Below are positions 1 through 6,794 of a stretch of DNA of 34,704 bases, piece by piece (position 1 is the first letter of the stretch; the number at the start of each line of letters is the position of its first letter). The stretch lies in the NCBI GenBank assembly GCA_964581105.1, contig CAZOMB010000012.1, forward strand, positions 1 to 34,704. Reading direction: 5' to 3'. The translations under genes were made by a program, and so were the position numbers. Source of the stretch: UBA10161 sp964581105 (lineage in GTDB: Archaea > Micrarchaeota > Micrarchaeia > Anstonellales > Anstonellaceae). The notes beneath the pieces are model-generated. The model worked only from the letters and a program-made list of their open reading frames with translations, was not told the DNA's origin and searched no databases.

Positions 1-743
1 TCTGACAGGTGATAGATGCTCTGCCTTACTTTTCCCTTTTCCTTAAGCTCCTTCAACAGGTAAGCTTGAAGCCTCTTTTTCATCTCCAGGAACTTCTCCC
101 TGCCCACTTGCACATTGCCTATTGCGTGCCTGAGGTTCTTCACGTTGAAGCAGAACATGCAGTCCTGCAAATTCTCGCAGTTGTGGCAAAAGTAAGAGCA
201 GCTGCAGCTGTTGCAGCTGTCCATCTCAAAGCAGCAGCTGAGCTTGCTTGAGTGGTAGCAGTGCATGGAGAACTTGGAGTAAAACGTGCGGTAGCAACCG
301 AACAATGACTCGTTGAAATCAGACCAAGAAATGCAAGCCACGCACTTGTTGTCAAACGCGCCTAAGATGTGGTAGCCGTGCACCAGGTTCTTGTAAAGCG
401 TGCACTCCACCACGTCCAAGTTGTCGCCCTCCTTCAAGTCTGTGGCATAGCGGGCGAACTCACCAACTTTCCCCAAGAGAGAGGCGAGTGTTTCCTTTTC
501 CGAGAGATGCGCTTTCTTCGCCCCGATTGAATCAAAACTTTCCAGCGGGATGACTAGCTTGTCAGGCACAAGCTTCAAAATCCCGCCATAGTCTGCAACG
601 TATAGGGTCTGTGAATTACTTTTGACCAGCCTTCCAGGGGAAATTTTCAGGCTCAGCCAGCCAACGTATGCTTTAAGCTGCCCAAGTTCTGCTCCGAATA
701 GGAGCTTTGCCGTCTTGTCAAATGCTTCTTGCACTTTTTTCAT
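1..743 (-). CDS. Cys-rich protein A, C-terminus cut by window edge
   Basis: An open frame runs from an ATG at 743 to the left edge without a stop (247 codons visible). I cannot assign a function. The visible C-terminal third is extremely rich in Cys and Tyr/His (pattern SCNSCSCSYFCHNC, then CMFCFN and AIGNVQVGREKF). The same layout appears in the next gene, so the two are paralogs. Similar Cys-rich proteins ending in a C..CMF.FN...IGN.Q...EK signature occur in CPR and DPANN genomes, often misnamed CaiB/BaiF family. The spaced Cys suggests metal binding or a repetitive fold; that is inference. Only one base separates this start from the stop of the upstream gene, so they form one transcript. 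The true end lies outside the window. Confidence 0.7.
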   Translation of the reverse strand, partial: MKKVQEAFDKTAKLLFGAELGQLKAYVGWLSLKISPGRLVKSNSQTLYVADYGGILKLVPDKLVIPLESFDSIGAKKAHLSEKETLASLLGKVGEFARYATDLKEGDNLDVVECTLYKNLVHGYHILGAFDNKCVACISWSDFNESLFGCYRTFYSKFSMHCYHSSKLSCCFEMDSCNSCSCSYFCHNCENLQDCMFCFNVKNLRHAIGNVQVGREKFLEMKKRLQAYLLKELKEKGKVRQSIYHLS

Positions 744-744
744 G

Positions 745-1500
745 TCAATCCCTTGTGATCAGGCCTGGCAGCACAGGCGCGTTTTTTTTCTGCCTTAGCA
801 CATCCACAATCTGGCGCACGAGGTCTGTTTTCATCAGTTCGTATTTCTCATGCGTGAGCTGGTTGTTGCCTATGCAGTCGCGCTTTGATATCAGGTTGAA
901 CGAGAACATGCAGTTTTGGCAGTGCTTCAAGTAGTAGCAATAGTAGAGGTCGCTTGAAAAGTATGTCATGCCGCACTCAAACGCCCGAGTGAGCCAGGAC
1001 TGCTCGCTTGTGTTGACGCAAAACAAGCTGTCTCCGACAGAAGAACAGCCAAACAAGTACTTGGAGTTGATGATGAGGTTGGAAAGAGCGATATGCTCCC
1101 CTTTCATCACTTCATGCGACTTGTAAACAAAGGACGAGTCAAATATGTTGTCAAACCCGCTGTTCTGCTGCGAGTTGCCGAATGCTTTGTTGCCACAATA
1201 ATAGGCTATTTCCTCAGATGCACGAAAGAGCGAGTCAATGTCCTTGATGTCATTTGCCCCTATTTTGGCATTCCGCAGCTTCTCCTGCTCATCAAAAGAA
1301 ACAAACTTTGCCTCAGGCCTGTATTCGGCAGAAAAATAGACAGGCTTGCCGCTGATTGCACTTTTTGCCTCGCTGATGCAGTATGCGTAGCGGAGTAGGT
1401 ATTGCTCGAAGTCAGCCAGCGGGCCGATTTCCTCCTTGAAAAGCACCCTGCAGGCCGCCCTGAATGACTTGTCTATTATCCTCTCCAGTTCTTTTGCCAT
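745..1500 (-). CDS. Cys-rich protein B, paralog of protein A
   Basis: A 251-residue protein. I chose the ATG at 1500 because its N-terminus (AKELERIIDKSF...LFKEEIG) aligns with the neighbouring paralog (KKVQEAFDKTAKLLFGAELG). The frame stays open further upstream only because it reads through a tRNA-Leu gene. The C-terminal part has Cys pairs (YYCYYLKHCQNCMFSFNL) followed by RDCIGNNQLTHEKYELMK, which matches the paralog. Function is unknown; the Cys spacing hints at metal binding. The start lies 13 bases after the 3' end of tRNA-Leu on the same strand, so the mRNA 5' end could be produced by tRNA 3' processing. The stop is one base from the start of protein A. Confidence 0.75.
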   Translation of the reverse strand: MAKELERIIDKSFRAACRVLFKEEIGPLADFEQYLLRYAYCISEAKSAISGKPVYFSAEYRPEAKFVSFDEQEKLRNAKIGANDIKDIDSLFRASEEIAYYCGNKAFGNSQQNSGFDNIFDSSFVYKSHEVMKGEHIALSNLIINSKYLFGCSSVGDSLFCVNTSEQSWLTRAFECGMTYFSSDLYYCYYLKHCQNCMFSFNLISKRDCIGNNQLTHEKYELMKTDLVRQIVDVLRQKKNAPVLPGLITRD

Positions 1501-1530
1501 GCAATCAGTAGAATGCAGGGGGAGAGATTT

Positions 1531-1580
1531 TTGAGCGACCAGTTTTTCGTGGACGTTTTTAGGCATCCCGAAAAAGGTCC
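1531..1580 (-). other. tRNA-Leu intron 2, T-loop (50 nt)
   Basis: The first 25 bases are identical to intron 1 of the same tRNA. The hairpin arms are GGACCTTTTT (1580-1571) and AAAAACGTCC (1560-1551) around the same loop CGGGATGCCT, then CACGAAAAA. The best hand fold has central helix GAGT with GCTC and inner helix GACC with GGTC, both 4 of 4, placing the cut at about 56/57. A cut at 59/60 is possible but pairs less well. Confidence 0.8.
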
Positions 1581-1609
1581 GAACTCTCGAAGGCGCTAGG
1601 CCACAAGGT

Positions 1610-1673
1610 TTCTGAAACCCTTCTTTTCCGTTTAATTTTTGGTGGAGCTTTTTAGGCATCCCGAAAAAGGTCC
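1610..1673 (-). other. tRNA-Leu intron 1, anticodon loop 37/38 (64 nt)
   Basis: The intron starts with a hairpin: arm GGACCTTTTT (1673-1664), loop CGGGATGCCT (1663-1654), arm AAAAAGCTCC (1653-1644), with one C-C mismatch. CACCAAAAA follows directly. Inner helix GACC/GGTT and a 3-of-4 central helix (CTTA with TCAG) flanked by three-base bulges fit the tRNA splicing endonuclease target. It is clearly related to the second intron of the same tRNA and to tRNA-Glu intron 1. Confidence 0.85.
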
Positions 1674-1732
1674 CTTAAGCCTCGCCCATTAGACCGAGCT
1701 CTGGTACCCCTGCAGGAAAATTAAGGCGAGCA

Positions 1733-1748
1733 AAAGCTTAAATAAACA
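1733..1748. promoter_or_regulatory. Shared bidirectional TATA region
   Basis: The stretch AAGCTTAAATAAACAC is close to symmetric. It lies about 30 bases before the ATG at 1775 on the plus strand, and about 25 bases before the 5' end of tRNA-Leu (1713) on the minus strand. One A/T box could serve both. No other TATA-like sequence sits in the 61-base gap. Confidence 0.5.
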
Positions 1749-1774
1749 CGGCGAGAACTAGGCTTGGTGGTATC

Positions 1775-1996
1775 ATGGCAAGAAGACGGGCAAAAGCAAA
1801 GAAATCCGGGGCAATGCGCTCATACCTTTCAACATATGATTGCAGGATTGCTGAATGGCTTCTCGTTATCTTAGGAGGGCTTGGCCTTACGCAGGCTCTT
1901 GGCTATATTGACCTTGGGCTATGGTACTTTGACTATGTCTGGTCAGTGCTAGTGCTTGTAATCGGCATAAAAATCATAATTGACAAGTCGTGCTAA
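1775..1996 (+). CDS. Small two-helix membrane protein
   Basis: A 73-residue protein of unknown function. A basic N-terminus (ARRRAKAKKSG) is followed by two hydrophobic stretches, about residues 27-45 and 51-68, separated by a short loop with GYIDLGLWYFDY. The positive-inside rule would place both ends in the cytoplasm. A GGTGGT ribosome binding site lies three bases before the ATG and a TATA-like box about 30 bases upstream, so this is probably a single-gene transcript. It converges on purP. I see no conserved family motif. Confidence 0.7.
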   Translation: MARRRAKAKKSGAMRSYLSTYDCRIAEWLLVILGGLGLTQALGYIDLGLWYFDYVWSVLVLVIGIKIIIDKSC

Positions 1997-1999
1997 GGC

Positions 2000-3049
2000 T
2001 CAGTAAACAATTTTTGGCAGCTTTTTCTTTTTTGCTGCCAGCTTTATTTCCCTTGCTATCCTTCTTCCCATGCTCATTGGCTCTTTGAAAATATAAGGAG
2101 TATAAGGAGAGCCCAATGGATATAGATTTGTGCCTGCAACTATCCTTGCAGACACTTCAAATGCAAAGAACTGCAAATTCTCGTCGCAGACAGTCTCAAT
2201 GCAAAATGGGCCGGGCATGCCCCCAAACAACCTGTCAGCAGCCTCTGTGACATTTTTCCCCATTTCCATAATATCGCCTAAAAGAGATTCCCTTGCAATC
2301 AAAAGCTCATTGCCAACAACTGTGAATGAAGGGTTGAATGAAAGGCCAACCATTTCTGTCCTGTAAGCCTCGTCTATGTTTGACTCAAAGCGCCTGTCAA
2401 TCCCTATCAGCTGCAAATTTCCCTTGCAGACAGGGTAGCCTTCCCTTGAAAGAGGGGAATAAAAATAGTGGGGATACATACGGACCCCAATCAAATATTC
2501 CTGCACAGTCACATTCATTCCCTCAAAGTGCTCGTAAAACTCCTCAGGTGAATTTACAACCCTGTAGCCTCTTCCCCCTTTTGCCCCTGCAAGCTTTACA
2601 ACACAGGGCCTGTCTATCTTGTCAGGCTCAATTGTTGCTGGCACCTGGATGCCTGCTGCTGTCAGCCACTTGAACATTTTTTCCCTGTCCCTTTCCCATT
2701 CAAGGCTTTCCCTGTTCCCTAAAATCGGCACCTGCAAAGAAGAAAGGTCTTCGCCTGAATACTCGACAACAGAGCCATGGGGGATAAGTATTGCGTTTTC
2801 TTGCTGAAGCTCTTGCTCTGGCAGCTTTTTCAGGTCATCAACAACAAGGAACTCATCAGGGCAGCCAAGCGGGAACGCCTTATAGACCTTTTCTCTCCCA
2901 GGAGTGCATATTCCTATGGTTTTTATCTTTTCCTGGCGAGCCCCATGAAATATCTGCAGAGCAGTATGAGAGCAAATAGTTGCTATTTTGAGCTTTTTCT
3001 TGTCATAGCCCTCAAGCACCTGTTTGATTTTTTCCTTTGTTACTTTCAT
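2000..3049 (-). CDS. purP: FAICAR synthetase PurP (5-formaminoimidazole-4-carboxamide ribotide synthetase)
   Basis: A 349-residue ATP-grasp enzyme that forms FAICAR from AICAR, formate and ATP, the archaeal replacement for the PurH transformylase step. Family features are the N-terminal part (KIATICSHTALQIFHGARQEKIKTIGIC), ILIPHGS, ILGNRESLEWERDR, the ATP-grasp Lys segment VVKLAGAKGGRGY, and the C-terminal EVSARIVAGTNLYPLGSPYT and MSMGRRIAREI. The length is typical. I prefer the ATG at 3049 to an in-frame TTG at 3055. It lies 13 bases downstream of a second PurP paralog on the same strand, so the two are co-transcribed. Of the two it is closer to canonical PurP. Confidence 0.93.
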   Translation of the reverse strand: MKVTKEKIKQVLEGYDKKKLKIATICSHTALQIFHGARQEKIKTIGICTPGREKVYKAFPLGCPDEFLVVDDLKKLPEQELQQENAILIPHGSVVEYSGEDLSSLQVPILGNRESLEWERDREKMFKWLTAAGIQVPATIEPDKIDRPCVVKLAGAKGGRGYRVVNSPEEFYEHFEGMNVTVQEYLIGVRMYPHYFYSPLSREGYPVCKGNLQLIGIDRRFESNIDEAYRTEMVGLSFNPSFTVVGNELLIARESLLGDIMEMGKNVTEAADRLFGGMPGPFCIETVCDENLQFFAFEVSARIVAGTNLYPLGSPYTPYIFKEPMSMGRRIAREIKLAAKKKKLPKIVY

Positions 3050-3062
3050 TTTCAAAACCTTT

Positions 3063-4193
3063 TTATGTGACTATTTCTCCCAGCCTTTTTTGCTTTGCAG
3101 CCTCTTTTATTTCAAGCGCAATCCTTTCTCCTACGCTCATGCTCTTTCCCCAGAAATATTCGCCATAAGGCGTATAGCGGACCCCTGGGGAGCCTGGCAC
3201 TCTGAATGAAACATCAAATATTGCCGGCTCCTCCCCTTGTGGGGTTGGCATTATTGCCCCTTGAAGGGCAAATGGGCCTATTAAACCTGGCTTGTACTCC
3301 TTTTTGCAGGCCTGAACGAACTTTTCCCCTATTTCAAATACCTTTTCAAGAAGCGACTCCCTAATGGTACAGGCAACATGGCCAACCTCAATGTTTTTCA
3401 TCCTCGAATATTTGAGGACTTCTGTTTGCTGCGGCGCAGGAAGCCTCAAAAGACCATCCAAATTTGTCTGCCTCCTAAAGTCAGTGCCCAATAGCTCCAG
3501 CTTTCCTGTGAGAGGGGACACAAAATAATTGAAATTAAACTGTGCGCCAAGTATAAATTCCTCTATAAGCGCTGATTCCAGCCCTTGCTTTGTTATAAGC
3601 CCGCGTGAAAGCATTTCCTTTGCCTTTCTTTTGTATTCCTGATATGAGCGCACAATGAAAAATGCCCGCTCATACTTTCTTTTTGCCTCTGATGCCTTTA
3701 CTATTACCACCCTGTCTATTTTTTCTGGGGATGAAAATGTCAAAGGGACCCTTACTTTTGCCTTTTTCAGAAGATAGTGCTGGTTTTTTGGCTCATTTCT
3801 CTCCTCTGCTTTGAGAAGATACCTGTTTCCAAATATTGGGACTGCAAACTTGTTTTCTATTTTGTCATAGCCAACATAAACTGAAAATGAGCGGTGGGGG
3901 ATGAATATTGCCTGCTCTTTTATGAGTCTTTTTACCCATCTTTTGTCTGCAATGTCAGAAAACTTGTTGAGCAGCATTATCTCGTCAATGCATCCTGATT
4001 TTCTCCCTAAATAGCTTGTCTTTGAATAGTATTTTTCATAGGTCTTTTCCCTTCCCTTTTGGCACACCACAATTGACTTTAAGCCAAATTCACGTGCCCC
4101 AGAAGAGATGTCAAGCGCTGAGTGTGACCCTAATACTGCTATTGAAGGTTTGCTGTAAGTAGAGGCAATTTTGCCAACGTCGAATGCGACCAT
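3063..4193 (-). CDS. PurP paralog (DUF1246/DUF1297 ATP-grasp protein)
   Basis: A 376-residue relative of the adjacent PurP with the same order of blocks: SIAVLGSHSALDISSGAREFGLKSIVVC, AIFIPHRSFSVYVG, IFGNRYLLKAEER, VVIVKASEAKRKYERAFF, DVSFRVPGSPGVRYTPYG and SMSVGERIALEIKEAAK. Many archaea carry two such genes, and the second is often thought to be another PurP form or to act with the first; its exact activity is not settled. The Gly-rich nucleotide loop of PurP (AGAKGGRGY) is replaced here by a Lys/Arg-rich stretch, so catalysis may differ. It is the first gene of the pair, with a TTTTTAAA box near 4219-4226. The start is ATG after GGT. Confidence 0.85.
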   Translation of the reverse strand: MVAFDVGKIASTYSKPSIAVLGSHSALDISSGAREFGLKSIVVCQKGREKTYEKYYSKTSYLGRKSGCIDEIMLLNKFSDIADKRWVKRLIKEQAIFIPHRSFSVYVGYDKIENKFAVPIFGNRYLLKAEERNEPKNQHYLLKKAKVRVPLTFSSPEKIDRVVIVKASEAKRKYERAFFIVRSYQEYKRKAKEMLSRGLITKQGLESALIEEFILGAQFNFNYFVSPLTGKLELLGTDFRRQTNLDGLLRLPAPQQTEVLKYSRMKNIEVGHVACTIRESLLEKVFEIGEKFVQACKKEYKPGLIGPFALQGAIMPTPQGEEPAIFDVSFRVPGSPGVRYTPYGEYFWGKSMSVGERIALEIKEAAKQKRLGEIVT

Positions 4194-4318
4194 ACCAGAT
4201 TATGGATATTGAGGTTTAAAAACATGCGTTAAATGAGGGGAGTTTTACCCCCTTTAAAAGGCACTGGCATAGAGATAAAAGTTTTGCTGCTATCATATAG
4301 TAAACGGGGGTGAGATTT

Positions 4319-4822
4319 ATGGCTGCCGCCGTTGATGCGTCTTCTGGAAAAAAAGAGGCCAGTTCTGGAAGTGTCATTGAGAACCTCCTTCTTGGCGACA
4401 TAGAACTCCATGTCAAAAAAGGAGAGTGGAAGAGCCTTTTGATGTGGATATATAACCCATTATTCATCAAGCTGGACAAGACAGTGCAAGATGCTGTAAA
4501 AGCGAGTGTGGACAAAGCTGCTGAAAAGGCAATAGATTACCATATAGAAAAGCTGAAAGGGGACTACCCCAACCGCAAGTTCCACCTTGAAGAGCTTAGG
4601 AAAATGCAGGACTGCAAAAGCGAGTGGCTTTCCGACGAGGCGCGCAATAAGGTTGGGAAACGGCTGGCTGACAATAGGATTGACCTACGCTGCGAGCAGA
4701 GCCTGCCTGAAATCATTTTCATAGGCAAGTTTCGGCCCCCTATCAAAGGAAAGCACTTTGGAAGCCTGACAGGGGTGAAAAATACTGCAAAGGAAAAAAA
4801 GCAGAATGTTTTAACCCACTGA
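4319..4822 (+). CDS. Hypothetical soluble protein
   Basis: A 167-residue protein that I do not recognise. The ATG at 4319 follows a strong GGGGGTGA site with five-base spacing; a GTG nine bases earlier belongs to that site. The N-terminus is Ala/Ser-rich and the middle (about residues 45-95) is probably helical and charged (DKTVQDAVKASVDKAAEKA). The C-terminus is basic, with GKHFGSLTGVKNTAKEKK. No signal peptide or membrane segment is visible. It stands alone between the divergent purP pair and the HicBA module. A GAGATAAAAG box lies about 45 bases upstream. Confidence 0.6.
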   Translation: MAAAVDASSGKKEASSGSVIENLLLGDIELHVKKGEWKSLLMWIYNPLFIKLDKTVQDAVKASVDKAAEKAIDYHIEKLKGDYPNRKFHLEELRKMQDCKSEWLSDEARNKVGKRLADNRIDLRCEQSLPEIIFIGKFRPPIKGKHFGSLTGVKNTAKEKKQNVLTH

Positions 4823-4843
4823 AAACCCTCTGTTGTTTAAAGG

Positions 4844-4862
4844 AACACACCGGCACAGAGGT
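4844..4862 (+). repeat. 19-base direct repeat, left copy
   Basis: AACACACCGGCACAGAGGT is identical to 5377-5395 and flanks the HicBA toxin-antitoxin pair. A degenerate relative (CACTGGCATAGAGATAAAAG) lies near 4262. Exact repeats of this length are not expected by chance here. Confidence 0.85.
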
Positions 4863-4930
4863 TTAGAAGCCTTTTTAAGTGAGAATAATGAGAACCAAAC
4901 CAAGCATTTTAAACTTCAGAAGGTGGAGCT

Positions 4931-5143
4931 ATGTCCATGGGCAAGTACACTGTTGTGATTGAAGAGGGCGAGGACGGATATTACGTAGGTGAAGTTCTTG
5001 AGCTTCCTGGCTGCCACACACAGGCAAAAACCCTGGAACAGCTTGACTTGCGCCTCAAAGAAGCAATTTCGCTATACCTCGAGGAACATGCACCGGCAAA
5101 GGTAAAGACGCCTTTTGTCGCTGTTAGGCATCTCGAGGTGTGA
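4931..5143 (+). CDS. hicB: HicB-like antitoxin
   Basis: A 70-residue HicB-type protein with a degenerate RNase H-like fold: KYTVVIEEGEDGYYVGEVLELPGCHTQAKTLEQLDLRLKEAISLYLEE is the standard core. HicB binds and neutralises the HicA mRNA interferase. It lacks the extra C-terminal DNA-binding domain of longer HicB proteins, so autoregulation may be indirect. GGTGGAG lies just before the ATG, and a TTTTAAAC box about 20 bases further up. hicA begins three bases after this stop. A second ATG two codons in (4937) is possible. The pair lies between exact 19-base direct repeats. Confidence 0.9.
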   Translation: MSMGKYTVVIEEGEDGYYVGEVLELPGCHTQAKTLEQLDLRLKEAISLYLEEHAPAKVKTPFVAVRHLEV

Positions 5144-5146
5144 TGG

Positions 5147-5377
5147 ATGCCAAAGCTTCCATTGCTCTCTGCCCCCAAACTTATTCGAGTTCTTGAAAAA
5201 GCTGGTTTTGAGTTTCGCAGGCAAAGAGGAAGCCATATGCTATTTTTCCACCCCGACGGCAGGAGCACAATCGTCCCAAACCACCCTGGCGAAAAGATTG
5301 ACAGGGGGCTTCTGAACAAGATTGTGAAAAAGGATTTGCAGATGCAAAGAAAGGAATTCCTGAAGTTTCTGAGGTAA
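5147..5377 (+). CDS. hicA: HicA-like mRNA interferase toxin
   Basis: A 76-residue HicA toxin with a double-stranded-RNA-binding-like fold. Diagnostic parts are the N-terminal KLIRVLEKAGFEFRRQRGSHMLFFH, where the His of GSH is the expected catalytic residue, and VPNHPGEKIDRGLLNKIVKK. It would cleave mRNA when HicB is lost. The order is antitoxin then toxin, with a three-base gap implying coupled translation. The TAA stop is at 5375-5377 and its last A is the first base of the right-hand direct repeat. The gene looks intact. Confidence 0.9.
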   Translation: MPKLPLLSAPKLIRVLEKAGFEFRRQRGSHMLFFHPDGRSTIVPNHPGEKIDRGLLNKIVKKDLQMQRKEFLKFLR

Positions 5378-5395
5378 ACACACCGGCACAGAGGT
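5377..5395 (+). repeat. 19-base direct repeat, right copy
   Basis: AACACACCGGCACAGAGGT is identical to 4844-4862. It abuts the hicA stop codon, so the two copies bracket the toxin-antitoxin module almost exactly (period 533). Confidence 0.85.
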
Positions 5396-5469
5396 CTGTG
5401 AGCGTTTATAAATTCATCTATTGCAATCTTGTTGCTAAATTTCACCAAAAATTTGGCGGAAGTGGTTTT

Positions 5470-5706
5470 ATGGACAAATCTGGCGCTGGTGAAATGCCAG
5501 AAAAGGAAGCTGATTCTGAAATAAAGGAAAAGGGGGCGCGGCCTGACTTTAGGGTGGTGCAGCCTGATTACAACACACGGCTAGGAAAGACCCTTTACAA
5601 GGATGTAGGGGCAATGTGGAGGAACATTAGCAGGACTGGCAATGAGTTTTACACTATGAAAATAGGCAAGCTCAAGCTTCTTGTGTTCCCAAACAACAAG
5701 GATTAG
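5470..5706 (+). CDS. Small protein of unknown function (DUF736-like fold possible)
   Basis: A 78-residue protein. The Glu/Lys-rich first 30 residues look disordered. The rest (FRVVQPDYNTRLGKTLYKDVGAMWRN and the following TGNEFYTMKIGKLKLLVFPN) resembles small beta-rich proteins with a GA.W.......G.E...KI.....VF pattern, as in DUF736-like families; this is tentative. I start at the ATG at 5470 rather than a GTG at 5398, because a TTTATAAA box at 5404-5411 lies between and would give a transcript start near 5430. It ends 59 bases before radA and may share its transcript. Confidence 0.65.
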   Translation: MDKSGAGEMPEKEADSEIKEKGARPDFRVVQPDYNTRLGKTLYKDVGAMWRNISRTGNEFYTMKIGKLKLLVFPNNKD

Positions 5707-5765
5707 GTGTTTTTATCAGCATGGGGACATATGCTCCATGACTGAAGATTATGGAGGTAATTTTC

Positions 5766-6734
5766 ATGGCAAGGAAAAAAGATGAAACTGAAAAAAAGCC
5801 GGCTGCAAAAGATGTTGAGGATTTGCCTGGCATTGGCACTGTTTCAGGGGAAAAACTGAGAAAGGCAAACTATGACATTGAAAAGATAGCTGCAAGCTCG
5901 CCGCATGAGCTTGATGAGATTGCTGAAATAGGCGTTGAAACAGCCAAAAAGGCAATTGCAGGAGCAAGAGATGTTCTTGAAATGGGCTATGAGACTGCTG
6001 ACAAAATATTGGAAAGAAGGAAAAATATCGGCAGGATAACAACAGGCTCGCAAGCGCTTGACTCTTTGGTTGGCGGCGGAGTAGAAACAATGTCAATCAC
6101 AGAATGCTATGGAAAATTTGCGAGCGGGAAGAGCCAAATAGGCTTTCAGCTCTCTGTAAATGTGCAAAAGCCTGTTGAGCAAGGAGGCCTTGATGGCAAT
6201 GTGCTGTTTATTGACTCTGAAAGCACATTCAGGCCTGAGAGGATAAAACAGCTTGCAGAAGAGCAGGGAATGGATGCTGATGAAGCTTTGAAAAGGATAT
6301 ATGTAGCAAGAGCAGTGAATTCTGACCATCAGATAGTGCTAATAGAAAAGGCAGAGGAAATGGTAAAAGAGCACAACCTAAAGCTCATTGTCATTGACTC
6401 ACTTACCTCTCACTTTAGGGCAGACTATATGGGAAGAGGGGCGCTTGGAGAAAGGCAGCAAAAGCTGAACAAGCATGTGCATGCATTGCAAAAGCTTGCT
6501 GACAAGTTCAATATTGCTGTTTATGTGACAAACCAGGTAATGGACAACCCAGGAATAATGTTCGGGGACCCGACTACGCCTATTGGGGGCCATGTACTTG
6601 CCCATGCAGCAACTTACAGGATATACCTTAGAAAGGGCAGGGAGGAAAAGAGGATTGCTAGATTAGTGGACTCGCCAAGCATGCCAGAAGGCGAGTGCAT
6701 TTTCAAAGTAACCCCAAAAGGGGTCAGGGACTAA
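5766..6734 (+). CDS. radA: DNA repair and recombination protein RadA
   Basis: A 322-residue archaeal RecA/Rad51-family recombinase that forms filaments on single-stranded DNA and performs strand exchange. It has an N-terminal helix-hairpin-helix domain (about residues 17-70, LPGIGTVSGEKL), Walker A GKFASGKS near 116-123, Walker B LIVIDS, the loop region FRADYMGRGALGERQQKLN, and TNQVMDNPG and PIGGHVLAH. The length is typical. The ATG at 5766 is set by a GGAGGT site at 5753-5758. An in-frame ATG at 5751 overlaps that site and is unlikely. The usual GEFGSGKT is CYGKFASGKS here, still a valid P-loop. A T-rich terminator follows. Confidence 0.97.
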   Translation: MARKKDETEKKPAAKDVEDLPGIGTVSGEKLRKANYDIEKIAASSPHELDEIAEIGVETAKKAIAGARDVLEMGYETADKILERRKNIGRITTGSQALDSLVGGGVETMSITECYGKFASGKSQIGFQLSVNVQKPVEQGGLDGNVLFIDSESTFRPERIKQLAEEQGMDADEALKRIYVARAVNSDHQIVLIEKAEEMVKEHNLKLIVIDSLTSHFRADYMGRGALGERQQKLNKHVHALQKLADKFNIAVYVTNQVMDNPGIMFGDPTTPIGGHVLAHAATYRIYLRKGREEKRIARLVDSPSMPEGECIFKVTPKGVRD

Positions 6735-6746
6735 GTAATCACATGC

Positions 6747-6763
6747 TTTTTTAATTTTTTTCA
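6747..6763 (+). terminator. Oligo-T terminator after radA
   Basis: Two T runs (TTTTTT and TTTTTTT) separated by AA lie 12-30 bases after the radA stop. Archaeal RNA polymerase ends at such oligo-T tracts without needing a hairpin. Confidence 0.55.
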
Positions 6764-6794
6764 TACCTATTCGTACTGAAAAGGGTGATTTAGT

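Larger units (their letters stand above)
1514..1713 (-). tRNA. tRNA-Leu(UAA) with two introns
   Basis: Reading the minus strand, acceptor GCAGGGG (1713-1707) pairs fully with CCCCTGC (1521-1515), with discriminator A at 1514. The D-arm has A14, G18, G19 and A21. The anticodon stem CGAGG pairs with CCTTG and the loop reads CTTAAG with anticodon TAA. A 15-base variable arm (GGC/GCC stem) fits the class II shape of Leu. T-stem GAGAG pairs with CTCTC. Removing introns at 1673-1610 (position 37/38) and 1580-1531 (T-loop, about 56/57) leaves a normal 86-base tRNA with T-loop TTCAAAT. Both introns fold into bulge-helix-bulge motifs by hand. CCA is not encoded. Confidence 0.9.

Noticed and set aside
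1501..1659. Upstream extension of Cys-rich protein B (repeated GMPKKLHQKL-like peptide)
   Set aside because: It is translation of tRNA-Leu and its introns; the peptide repeat comes from the repeated intron hairpin. The paralog aligns only from the ATG at 1500.
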